Below, one piece after another: positions 1 through 10,047 of a stretch of DNA of 64,000 nucleotides. Where the stretch lies: the NCBI GenBank assembly GCA_026018925.1, contig JAKSZU010000008.1, positions 10,519,626 to 10,583,625 on the forward strand, given 5' to 3'. Numbering within the stretch: position 1 is the stretch's first letter; every line of letters starts with the position of its first letter. The notes below the pieces were generated by a model. It saw nothing but the letters and a program-made list of their open reading frames with translations, did no database searches and had not been told where the DNA came from. The translations under genes were made by a program, and so were the position numbers. Source of the DNA: Tupaia tana (lineage: Eukaryota; Chordata; Mammalia; Scandentia; Tupaiidae).

Positions 1-140
1 CTGTCACATGGCACGAACCTGCTCAGGTCTCACTCCGGGCACTCTTGTCTGAACTCCAATAAAGCTCATGCTGACCTTGCTGTCTCTGGTAAATTCTCTT
101 CCCACCCATGCACCACACACACTGCATGAAGCATTACACT
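1..140 (+). repeat. probable 3' end of an LTR
   Basis: Contains AATAAAGCTCATGCTGACC followed by TCTCTGGTAAATTCT and a CA-rich end, the look of an LTR R-U5 segment on the plus strand. The start is outside the window. Confidence 0.35.
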
Positions 141-149
141 TGGGCTTGT

Positions 150-408
150 TGGGGGAGCAATGCACATGGTTAAGTCCATGGAGGACAGATGGTGGCCTAG
201 TGTAATGCTACTGGACCTACACGAGAACGATCTTGCGTTTGAGTCTCAGGAGGACCTCCTGGGGCACAGTGGGAACACACATGTCCACGGTCCAGGCCAG
301 CCAAAACCGGGAGTGGATTTCAGCATGAAAATCCTACTGAGAGTGTCTGTCTCTATGTCTCTCTTTCTCTCAAGGAAGAAATAAATAAACTTAAAAATAA
401 TAAAGAGA
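150..408 (+). mobile_element. C-family SINE, plus strand
   Basis: A degenerate tRNA-like head is followed by a CT-rich body and an A-rich tail with AAATAAATAAAC. Related copies in the window end the same way. Confidence 0.5.
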
Positions 409-1447
409 GTCTGCAGGGGAATCTATGAAGTGAGAAGTCCAAAGATAGAAGCTTGTGGAACGCTCATGGTTGAGGGATGAGCAGTGGAGAAGGCCAGCGG
501 GCAGCAGTGTCTCCAGGCCCAAAGTCTGGGAAATCAATAGTGTCAGTCATGAGGAGTAAACTGAGAAAGAAATCCCTGGGGGTCTTTCCATAAACGCCTC
601 CTTGGAAAAGGAAGCCAGACAGCTTAGAAACCATGTGAAGTAAAGAGATGGCCAAATGACGCCATCTGTATCTTTCTTTCCCCTCCTTTGGCGCTGTTAC
701 GTTTTAAATTCCCACAGGCTGGGGTGGCCTTGGTCTCCAGGCCTGGCAGGGCCGCACTCTCAGATGCTCAGGAGGGACTCGGCAAGATGGAGCCCAGATG
801 TGGCGGTGGGGATGGGAGATCTGGGCTGGGGACCGGCTCGGCAGTCGACCTCGGCCCAGGTGGCCTCATAGTCGGGGTTCTCCGCTTGATCTCGGTGTAG
901 ACAGAGGGCTGGGCACGGCCGGCTGCCCACTTGTACCGGCACATGAGTTTCTTGCTCTGCAGGCCTGGCCCCAGAGGACGGCGCGAGTGGACTCGAATCA
1001 GCACATCGTACTTGAAGACCCGTCAGAGTCGATGTCCACATCAAGCGTTTGAGTGAGGTCGGGCGGTGCCGTGTTCCTCGGAGAGCGCCGGCCCCTGTGT
1101 GTTCTAGGCTGTCTTAAATGACATTGCTAATGAAGAGGAGAGGCTGCTGCTGTAGGGGGGCAGGCTTTTGTAAAGTCTATTTAATGTAATGTAAAGTTTT
1201 AGAGTCTTTAGTGTGTTTGTAGGATGCTAGAAATCAGCTCTTGTTGGTGAGGTGGAGACACCGGGAGAGAACCGCTGACGAAGAGGGGCCTCTGGCCGCG
1301 GGACCAGCCTGAGCAAGGCGGCTGTGTCTCCCAGGCAGAGAAGGACGGCAAGTGGGGGCAGAGGGCAATGGCTTTAGAGATCTTGGTTTGGGAAGCTGAA
1401 GGGTGTATACTTTTTAGCTCCAATTTATTTTTCCTTTCTTTCCTTTT
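409..1447. other. unassigned sequence with GC-rich island 656-1150
   Basis: The stretch 656-1150 is GC-rich with several CpGs and overlapping open frames on both strands. One minus-strand frame reads CRYKWAAGRAQPSVYTEIK and a neighbouring frame reads NPDYEATWAEVD, like one peptide split by a frameshift. This suggests a decayed retrocopy of an unidentified gene. I could not name it. Confidence 0.35.
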
Positions 1448-1953
1448 TAAAAAAGATTTTTTTTTTTTTTTTCATGAGAAAGAGAAAGACTGGCACTTTT
1501 CTCCTTTAAGAGGCTTTATTTATTTATTTATTTTTTTGCCTTAGGGCATGCATGCTCTCTGGAGAGAGAGAGACAGAGACAGCGAGAAGGAAAGTGAGAA
1601 ATCACCCCCTGGGAGGATGCCCACACCACAATCCTTTCTCCTCCATTCTCCTCCCAGGACACTAATGCAAACGCACTGAGCATGATTTTCAAGCGACTGG
1701 GTCTGGGACTTGAACTGCAGTTGTCTATGTGGGAGTTCAGTGATGTAACTGGTATGTCATCTGCTGACCCCCAGGCCCCCTAAATAGGGTCTCATTCTGC
1801 AGTCCTCCTTCACCCTTCCCAGTCAGGATCGTGGGCACAAGTGTGTGCACCTTGAGTGTACAGGCTGACCTAGGAATTGAACCCTGATTTTCCATATGGC
1901 TTACAGCATTGCAGAGCTTTACACTATGACTGCCGTACCACTGTGGCTGGGCC
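1448..1953 (-). mobile_element. C-family SINE, minus strand, split by an A-family SINE
   Basis: A T-rich tail and GAGAAAGAGAAAGAC-like body are on the left, and the head half (ACCTAGGAATTGAACCCTGA...ACCACTGTGGCTGGGCCC) on the right. The gap between them is filled by a separate A-family copy. Confidence 0.6.
1512..1772 (-). mobile_element. A-family tRNA SINE nested in a C-family SINE
   Basis: (TTTA)n tail, GAGAGAGAGACAGAGACAG body, GTGAGAAATCACCCCCTGG segment and tRNA-like head ending GTCATCTGCTGACCCC, all in minus orientation. Confidence 0.75.
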
Positions 1954-1955
1954 CA

Positions 1956-2844
1956 GCTTCAGTTTTCTTGGAGAAGTGGGGGAGAATGATACCCTTGAGA
2001 GAGTAGGTGATGGTACAGTGATGGGCTTAAGAAGAAAGAAGGTCTGAAAGGCTATCCTGAGGAACGGGAGTAGGAACCAAGCAGAGACACACAAAAGAGG
2101 GCACCAGGACTATTAGCTTTGTATTATAGGGCCAGTGTGATTGCAGAAGTAGCCTTTGTAAAACTCAATGATTAAGACAACTGTGACATACCCTAATGAA
2201 GTCTTAGGCACGGACACAATAACTAATGACACCGAGAAGAGCTGTTGTGTGCCATGTCTACCCTCGTTGCTCAGTCAGTGCTGGGGCACAGTAAGGATGT
2301 CCAGGGCATGTGCTCTGCATGGGCACTGGGCCCTTTTCCACTCAACCCTCACAAGCTGCCAAGGGATGAGCACCAGCGGCTGCTGCATTTGGTTTGGTTT
2401 CCAATATGGCAGCAAGGTTATGGAAAAAACTCAAGCAAAACCAGAATGTGGACCAGAGGCCCTCCTTCACGCCCCAGTTGTGTATTGCTTACTGACAGTA
2501 AAGGGAATTGGTTCAGCAACTGGAAGAGAGCCGTGGATGGTTGGAGAAGCCCAAGGTCACTAGTCTAGAAACACTGAAGATGCCTAGATGACCACCACAG
2601 AGCACTCTATCTTACCTCAGTTTTATTTGGTGGCCCAAATTCTTGGCTATGTTTTTCTCAAGTGCTGACTCTCGGAGGTTGGAATTTAGTTTTTTTCAAA
2701 TATCCCTGAGTTACTTTGCATCCAAGATTCTAAATGACTGCACTGCTGAACTGTGACCGTCTCGTGACCATTAGGATCTAAGGGGCATAGAGTTAATGAG
2801 TGATCAGATTTCCCTTTCTATCTTGGCATCAGCTAGATATTGAA
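1956..2844. other. no recognised feature
   Basis: Unique-looking sequence. One plus-strand open frame of about 130 codons (2168-2563) has no recognisable motif and overlaps another frame, so I do not call it a gene. Confidence 0.5.
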
Positions 2845-3225
2845 TGTTTGGGTTCCCCACATTCATTCATATGTTTAATCCTCAATCTCAAACAGGATGG
2901 TATTAGGAGGCGGGGGCTTTGGAAGGCAATTAAAGCTAGATGAGGTAGTGAAGGTAGGACTCCCATGATGGAATTAGTGTCCTTATAAGAAGATCTCTCT
3001 CTCTCTCTCAGACTCTATGCACCCTGAGGAAAGGCCATATGAGGACACAGCAAGAAACTGGCTACAACCTAAGAAGAAAGCCCTCCCCCAAAGGATGAAG
3101 CACCTGGTACCTTGATCTTTAATTTACAGCTTCCAAGACAGTGAGAAATAATTTTGTGTTGTTTGAGCTACTCAGGCTGTGGTATTTTGTTTGATAGTCT
3201 AAGCTGACTGAGTCAGTGTTGTAAT
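2845..3225 (+). repeat. ancient LTR-like (MaLR-type) remnant
   Basis: Contains GATGGTATTAGGAGGCGGGG, ATTAGTGTCCTTATAAGAAG, a AGGACACAGCAAGAA segment and a terminal AGTCTAAGCTGACTGAG. It is colinear with the remnant at 10.99-11.3 kb. Family assignment is tentative. Confidence 0.5.
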
Positions 3226-3232
3226 ATAAAAT

Positions 3233-3261
3233 CACACACACACACACACACACACACACAA
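3233..3261 (+). repeat. (CA)n microsatellite
   Basis: About 14 CA units at the end of the LTR-like remnant. Confidence 0.95.
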
Positions 3262-3966
3262 AGAGTATGGTCACATAAATTTTTACCCAACCAAACTTTC
3301 TGATAGCGAGACTCCTCCTCAGTGTTTAGCGGCACAGGGAGTTCTGGGTGTTGGGTGCACCCTGGATGGCAGGGCCTAGCCTATTCGGTAGCCCTCCATT
3401 CATTCAGGTGTGCTTAGGTGTTGGGCTCTTGATCATGGCCTCAGTAAGATGAAATTTCAGAAGGAAACAGGTGGGAAGCATGTTCCCAGGCACTTTAACT
3501 CACTTTGTTACTTATGACCCCTCAGAACCCCCTGATTTACATGTGGTCTCTTCTCATGGGAGCAACTCAAGTAAATCTGAATTCGTTTAGACAATCTTAG
3601 GGGTTTTGTGAAACCACAGTGGAATCTCAGGCCTTTGTTGTAGTCCAGCCAACATACACTCCAATTAGAAATAATTGCTGTTAATGCTGTTATGATGTGG
3701 TGGGTTCCCACTGTGCCCCCCCAGACCTTCGTTCTGCTAAATCCCCCAGGAGTCTCTTTCTTATTCTTCCACTAAAGCGATGGGCCCCCAGAATACACAC
3801 TTTTGGAATTGTAATATCCAAACAATATTGTGCCTCTTTCTTAATTAACCTTGCTGGCCAAGGATTTGGAACATCGGTTGCTTAGTCTAAGAGGGCCTTT
3901 TGATCCTTTTGGTGTAAATTTACAGTGAGAGGATGTTACTCTGAAATAAAATGCCTTTTATTCTTT
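3262..3966. other. no recognised feature
   Basis: Unassigned AT-rich sequence up to the solo LTR. Confidence 0.5.
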
Positions 3967-3972
3967 GGAAGA

Positions 3973-4262
3973 TGTCGGCGTCACTTCTGCAGAGATGACA
4001 CGACACCCGGTTCTTCCTCACGCAGTCTTTATTCACAGGTTTCCTTTTTCTTCTCTTTCCTTTTCTTCTTCCCTTTTCCCCCGTATATATATGATCCTCC
4101 TGGCGGCCCCACCCACAAGTTCCTTCGCCTGTACGAGGCAAGTCCTGATTGGCTGTCTCTAAAACATGTCCACAGAAGGAGTTGTTTGTAGTACTGGAGA
4201 CACGCCTCCCTATGCAGCCAGCGGCGCCATCTTAGCTCGGCGGCCAACGGCGGTGGCCAACA
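3973..4262 (-). mobile_element. solo LTR, class II (betaretrovirus/IAP-like)
   Basis: 290 bp starting TGTCGG and ending CCAACA, flanked by a perfect 6-bp duplication GGAAGA (3967-3972 and 4263-4268). On the minus strand it has a TATA-like TATATATA near 4085-4092 and AATAAA near 4030. A 6-bp duplication and short LTR fit ERVK-type elements. CpGs such as GGCGCC survive, suggesting modest age. Confidence 0.85.
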
Positions 4263-4727
4263 GGAAGATACCAATTTTTTTTTTTTTATTCTTTGAGTAA
4301 TGATGTGGTATCCTTGTTTAATAAGACATTTATAAAGTACTTAGCTTGGTATCAGGCACAAATATGTAGTTACCATTGTTACTATCATAAAAATGGCTTT
4401 ATTATTTTTCAAAAAGTCTTTCTGAATGGAAAGGAAATACAGGAACAGAGTTGTCAGGATTGTGCTGGCCACTCCACATAAATCAGCTCACCCTGATTCC
4501 AGGCACTGTGCTCCCTGACGCTCCTTAGACAGCCTCCTGGCCCTCTAAGAGCATCTAACCCTCAAGATACGCAGGCTTCGGATGCTATGGGATCAACCAA
4601 AGCACCTGTCATTCTGTCATGCTTCCCACAGAGGCCACGAGACAAAGGGTACTGTTTCTCTCACAGTGAAGGTACACCCTCCCCCCTCAGCCTGGGAAGG
4701 CCATCCACAGGTATGGTAATTAACATA

Positions 4728-4998
4728 CTTTTTTTTTTTTTTTTAGTTTTGATTTATTTATTTCTGCCATGGGAAAGAGAGACAGAGGAGGAAGAGAGAC
4801 AGATGAGAGAGAGAGACAGAGAAAGAGAGGCAGCACAGCCAACAGGGTTTTGATGCAGCAATCCACACCCAACCTCAGCAAGCTCCAGGTCATGGGCACA
4901 TGTGTGCCTGGCATGCTCAGGGAGGTCTTCAGAAGCAAACCTGGAAACGTCCCATATGTCAAACTTGCAGAGCATTGCATTTTACCATTGTGCCCCCA
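4728..4998 (-). mobile_element. C-family SINE, minus strand
   Basis: T-rich tail, GATTTATTTATTTCTGCCATGG, purine-rich body, ATGGGCACATGTGTGCCTGG and head ending GCAGAGCATTGCATTTTACCATTGTG. A near full-length copy that best shows the family outline. Confidence 0.75.
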
Positions 4999-5024
4999 AA
5001 ACCAGAGCTTTCTTTTTTTTTTTT

Positions 5025-5430
5025 AAAATTTCTTATTATCATCATAATCTTCTTTATATTACATTGAATTACATATAACTTTACAGTGTATTACATTGCT
5101 TTTTCAAAAGGGAATGCCATGCATGTCAGTCAGTACAGAGACATTAATCTCCCCGCTTCAACATTCAATCCGCACTCTATGGTAGAGAGCAAAAAATTGG
5201 AGGACATAAAAGCAGTGAAGGTACTTAATGAGAATAGGACAGTGTGGAATGGGGGAAGTGAAGAGGATAGAGAAAGATAGCAAGTGAACAATAGAGAGGC
5301 AGGATGTTAGTGAGAAACAGATAAGGCTTATTAACTGTTGATGTTGACATGTATAGTATTCTCAACTGGATTCGTCTGAGAAGTATTTCATGATGGGCAA
5401 AGTATTTGTACAAGCAAAATGAGAAATAGC
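5025..5430 (-). mobile_element. L1/HAL1-like 3' end fragment
   Basis: Shares CTTTACAGTGTA...CCATGCATGTCAGTCA with the 3' end at 62.78-62.83 kb, so both derive from the same LINE tail. Minus orientation is inferred from the T-rich left end. Confidence 0.55.
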
Positions 5431-6126
5431 GATTGACTGTTTTAAAAATAATTAGAATAATAAATGATAATGATTGGGGGAAACATACTGTTTTTTACTC
5501 TTGCTTTTATAGTTAATCTTCAAAGCATGAAAGAAGTTTGCTAGTAGATTGCACAGTAAGAATACAATAGATCTGAAGTGAGGCCAGCGCTGATGAATAC
5601 AAATACATCCAATGGCCCATTCTGTGGAAAATGCCTGGACGTGAATCCCAACTTAAACTACAAAGTTAAACACTTACTATTACCCACATGAATGTCTTTT
5701 GGATCAACAGGTAGCAGTAAATCTCTAATTTTCAGAGTAAAGCCATTCTTTGGTTTCTTCTAGGAAAAAAACATGTGAACCTATTTAAAAGAATAACTGT
5801 CTAGACGGCTGGACACAGTGGCGGTGGCTGCTGGATGGTTAGCCAGACTGGTGCTTGGTCTGAGCCTACAGGGCATTTAGAAGTAAGTGTCTGTGTAGCT
5901 TCTTCAAAGAGAAGGGCATGGGATTCTAGCCTTTTCTACCTTGGAAGGGACAGGTTCAAAAGGCCAGTGCTGAGAAGTCCAGAGCACTGTATCCTCTGGA
6001 ACACATTCGGTCGGACATGAATCGTACTCTTCTGTCCCCGCTGTGGGCTCAGGGCAACTCGCAAGAGAGGCTTCCCTCTCTCTCTCTCCTCTATCACATC
6101 TGTTGCAATGACAAAAATAAGCTGCC
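5431..6126. other. no recognised repeat; 3' flank of the SDR16C gene
   Basis: Unassigned. A CT-rich tract lies at 6076-6090. Confidence 0.5.
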
Positions 6127-6132
6127 TTTATT
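6127..6132 (-). terminator. candidate poly(A) signal of the SDR16C gene
   Basis: AATAAA on the minus strand, about 230 bases downstream of the stop codon. It is the first canonical hexamer after the last exon. Longer 3' UTR isoforms cannot be excluded. Confidence 0.4.
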
Positions 6133-6359
6133 TTTGAAGGAAAAACAAAATAAGGCAAAAACAGAACCAAAACGCAACAGGAAGAAGACAGCAACATTAT
6201 TTTCAAAGGCATCAAACTGCAAATTCTTGTCCAAATAGCAGGGTAAGAATGGCACTTCTGGTCTCCAGACATCTCTTGTCAAACAAAAGTACATTTCTCC
6301 ATTGAAATAAGCATAATGTGATGTAGGGTATCAGAAGCCATCTGCAATAGAGTTGGTTT

Positions 6360-6453
6360 TCAGTTTTTCTTCTTTTGGCCAATGAAGCCACTCATTGCTT
6401 TAGTGATGCCCAAATAGTTTGTTATAAGCAGTGCTGGCCTGAGTGGCAGGATA
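6360..6453 (-). CDS. SDR16C5: SDR16C5-like last coding exon
   Basis: 94 coding bases ending in TGA at 6360-6362, acceptor TTCTTTAG. It encodes [16 protein letters not shown] and the basic tail QKKKN. The 3' UTR continues toward about 6100. Confidence 0.88.
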
Positions 6454-6708
6454 CTAAAGAAAACACAAGAATAAACGTTATTAGTTATTATTCATGAAAG
6501 CATCTTTACCAGCTCGGCTGGAAACCAGTGTCACTTCTTGTTGCCGAGGAGTCACTTATTCATGGATGCACACATCATGCAGCTCAGTGCTACCTCCTCA
6601 GGGTCATGGGCCTCGTCCAGGTCTCGAGAGCTCTCCTGGCTTTAGTTACATTATTCAGTTCACTTTGCATTTCCCCAGTTTGTTTGTTTGTTTGTTTGTT
6701 TGTTTGTT

Positions 6709-6744
<36 letters not shown>

Positions 6745-7989
6745 TTTTTTTTTTTTTGAGAGGTTTTTCGCTATAGGGTGCATGCGCTCGCCAGACAGAC
6801 AGAGAGAGACATAGAGACAGAAAGCGAGAAATCACCCCCCAGGGGGGATGGTCATGCCGCAATCCCTTCTCCTCCATTCTCCTCTTGGGATCTTGGGCAT
6901 GCACGCACACGCGCCCGGCGTGAGTTTTAAGCCACCGGGTCCGGGACGCGAACTGCGGTCGACTACATGGGAGTCCAGCGACATAGCCATTACGCTAACT
7001 GCTGGTTCCCCATTTCCCCAGTTTCTGAAGCATCACTGCACCGTCTGATGGCTGAGAGTATGCAGTGGAGTAGGGAGATGAGCCAGGCTGAAACCCTAGC
7101 TCTGCCATGTGCAATGCCAGCCTAAGCAATGCTGCCCACAGGCCTGTTTCTCATGTGTGAAATGAGGCTTCTCCAGGGGACTGATGTGAAGAGGAGATGC
7201 GGTAACTCCTCAGATGTTTCACAAGACCAAGCTAAGACTTCCTTTTCTCCATCCCCACCTGCTAGCATGCCATAGATACACATGCTTTTCATTCCACAGA
7301 GTAATCTGACCACCCCCACCCCGAATCTCGACACTCACCGCTTCAGAGCGAGGAAAGGCATAAAGCTGGCACAGTAAACCTGAGACAGATCTTAAGGGTG
7401 GGGTAAAGCAGAGGGCCCTGCACTTGTCTCTGCCTGGGCAAGACAAGATCTAGACTCCAGTCAAGTGTTACCTTCTTGGTGAAAACTCCCCATTCCAAGA
7501 AACATTCTTCTTTATTAAAGTTTTTTGTCATAAGGTGTGTGCACTTGCCACAGAAAGATAGAGAAAGAGAGAGAGAAAGAGAGAGAGAAGAAAACTGAGA
7601 AAACTTCCTCCCCAGGAGAACGGCCATGCTGCAGTCCCTTCTCCTCTGTTCTCTTCTCGGGATTTTGGGCATCCAGGCATGTGTGCTGGGCATGATTTGC
7701 AAGCCACCAAGCACACACAGCACTCTCCCAATTTGTTGAGTAACTGCCTAAAGGCATGTTTCATGTGATCCCCTTCACAGGGCCTCTACATGTTTTCCTG
7801 CCTTCTCAGAAAATATCTGTCTCAGAATGTGGCCCAGAACCAATGTGTGACAAAAGTAAGTATCTCTTTCACAATCATTCAGAGTAGAAAAATTAAGTCT
7901 CGAGGGCCAGCAGGTGTGTGATGGTTAAGGTGCTGGACTCACACATGGCCAACTGTGGTATGCGTTCTGGACCTGTGGCTTGAAAATTA

Positions 7990-8026
<37 letters not shown>

Positions 8027-10008
8027 CCCACAATTTTGATGGGAGGGAAGGGATTGCAGTGTGGCCATCTCCCCTGAGGGGTGATTTCTCACTTTCCCTC
8101 CTCTTTTGCTGTTTCTCTGCTAGTGACTGCACACACCCTATGGCAAAAATCTAAAAAAAAAAAAAAAAAAAAAAAGAAAAAGAAAAAGAAAAATCAAGTC
8201 TCATGTTCTTATAGTTGGCATTACACTACTGAGTCACTGAGAAAGTCATGATGCAATTTTGCATAGAAAAAAACACATCATGATTTTTCTGATGACTTAA
8301 TACAATATAATCTCCTATCGACTGGCAGTGTGAGGACACACACTGCACAATAAACAGTGCCTTACACTAATCTACAGACTCTCACAAAGATGGCCTCTAT
8401 GTCATAAATGAGGAAACTGAAGCCTGGGGATAAAAGAGCATGCTTAGAGATCATAGCCCCAAAATTCACCTTATTTATCAAAACGTTTTGCTCTGCCTCA
8501 TGCACCCTCAGTTGGCCATATGGATCCCTCCCGTGCTAGATAAAGCCAGGAAGGGTGATAGGACACAGGAATGACTCTTTGCCGACTGCATGAAGTAGAC
8601 ATAATGAGCTAAGGAGAACAGAAATTCCCCTATGCAAGAAGACCACGGCTAGCAGCCATGTTATGGGCATGAGGAATGAGAGCCGTGTTTAAGTGACTGG
8701 GGAACTTTGTCACGAGGAGCAGACTGACATGTAAGGCTGGCGCACAAAGGTAGAACCAACAAGAGACGTGAAATGAGACAGTACAGATCAGCAGAGGGGA
8801 GTGGCTCAGCAAGAACTGAGCTTGCCTGCAAAGCAGAGACGCCTCCAAGGGGGAAGTATGGCTAGATGACCCGTCACCACCTAGAAAGTGGATTGATGTC
8901 ATGGAAATCAGGCCGTTCCAGCTATTTGGCCCTGACATCTTTGTAACTGGGTCAAAGGCCCACAAATGGCAGCTGATGAATTTTATTATCAAAAGCCACT
9001 GGTGAACAGAGAAGAATGGGCAGGGGTGCTTCCCCATGTTTTTGATCATTTATTTATTATTATTTTTTTAGGTTTTTGTCATAGGATGTGTATGCTCATG
9101 AGAGACAGAAAGAGGGAAAGTGAGAAATCACCCCTCTGGGGAATGAGCATGCTGTAATCCTTTCCCTTTCATTCTTCTCTTGGGATTTTGGGCATCATGC
9201 ACACATGCCTGCCTGGGTCTGGGGCTCGAACCGTCGCTACCCATGTGAGATCCAGTGCCTGAACCACCGTGCCACCTGTTGTCCCCAACTTTCTTTTGTT
9301 TTTAAGAGGTGAGTTTTAAAAAGATATTTTTACCTCTGAAGTTCTTTGTAACCATCATATAGCTCAAGTTTATTACTATTGTCTGCTCTACCTCACCACC
9401 AATTTCTGAAGCACTGGGCTACTGTCTGGCTTTGTCTTTGGAACCCTGTACTTGAGGAAGCCTGGGCATGGTATCTATTCCAACAAAACTACATCATGAT
9501 GAGCATAAGAAAAAGCATTTATTCTAAAACAAAAAAAAATTCATCCTGTCTGTATACTACCCAGTAAACCAGCTTCTATCTGACAATGCAATACTAACTT
9601 GGTGAGAAGGTCCTGATCTTATTTTCTTGACTTGGGGAATATTACAACTATGCAAATTTGAGTCTATGTAAGGCGATAGGATATGACAAGGCGACAGTGA
9701 TAGGACCTACCAGACTTACTTGATTTTCTTTTTAAAAATTCATACATGGGACCAGCAGATGGCGTAATGGTTATGTTGCTAGACTCCCATGAAGTCAAAT
9801 GTGGTTCAAGTCCTGGACCTGGTAGCTTAAAACTCATGCCAGGTGTGTGTGTCTAGAGGAGAATGGAAGAGAAGGGTTTACAGCATGGCCATCTCCCTGG
9901 GGGTGGGAGGAGATTTCTTGCTTTGTCTCTCTGTCTCTCTTCTGTCTCTCTGGTGAACACACATGCCCTATAGCAAAAATCTGTCTTTTAAAAAAAGTTC
10001 ATAGGCTT

Positions 10009-10047
<39 letters not shown>

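Noticed and set aside
2168..2563. 131-codon open frame on the plus strand
   Set aside because: No recognisable motif, overlaps a second frame of similar length, no splice context. Compatible with chance.
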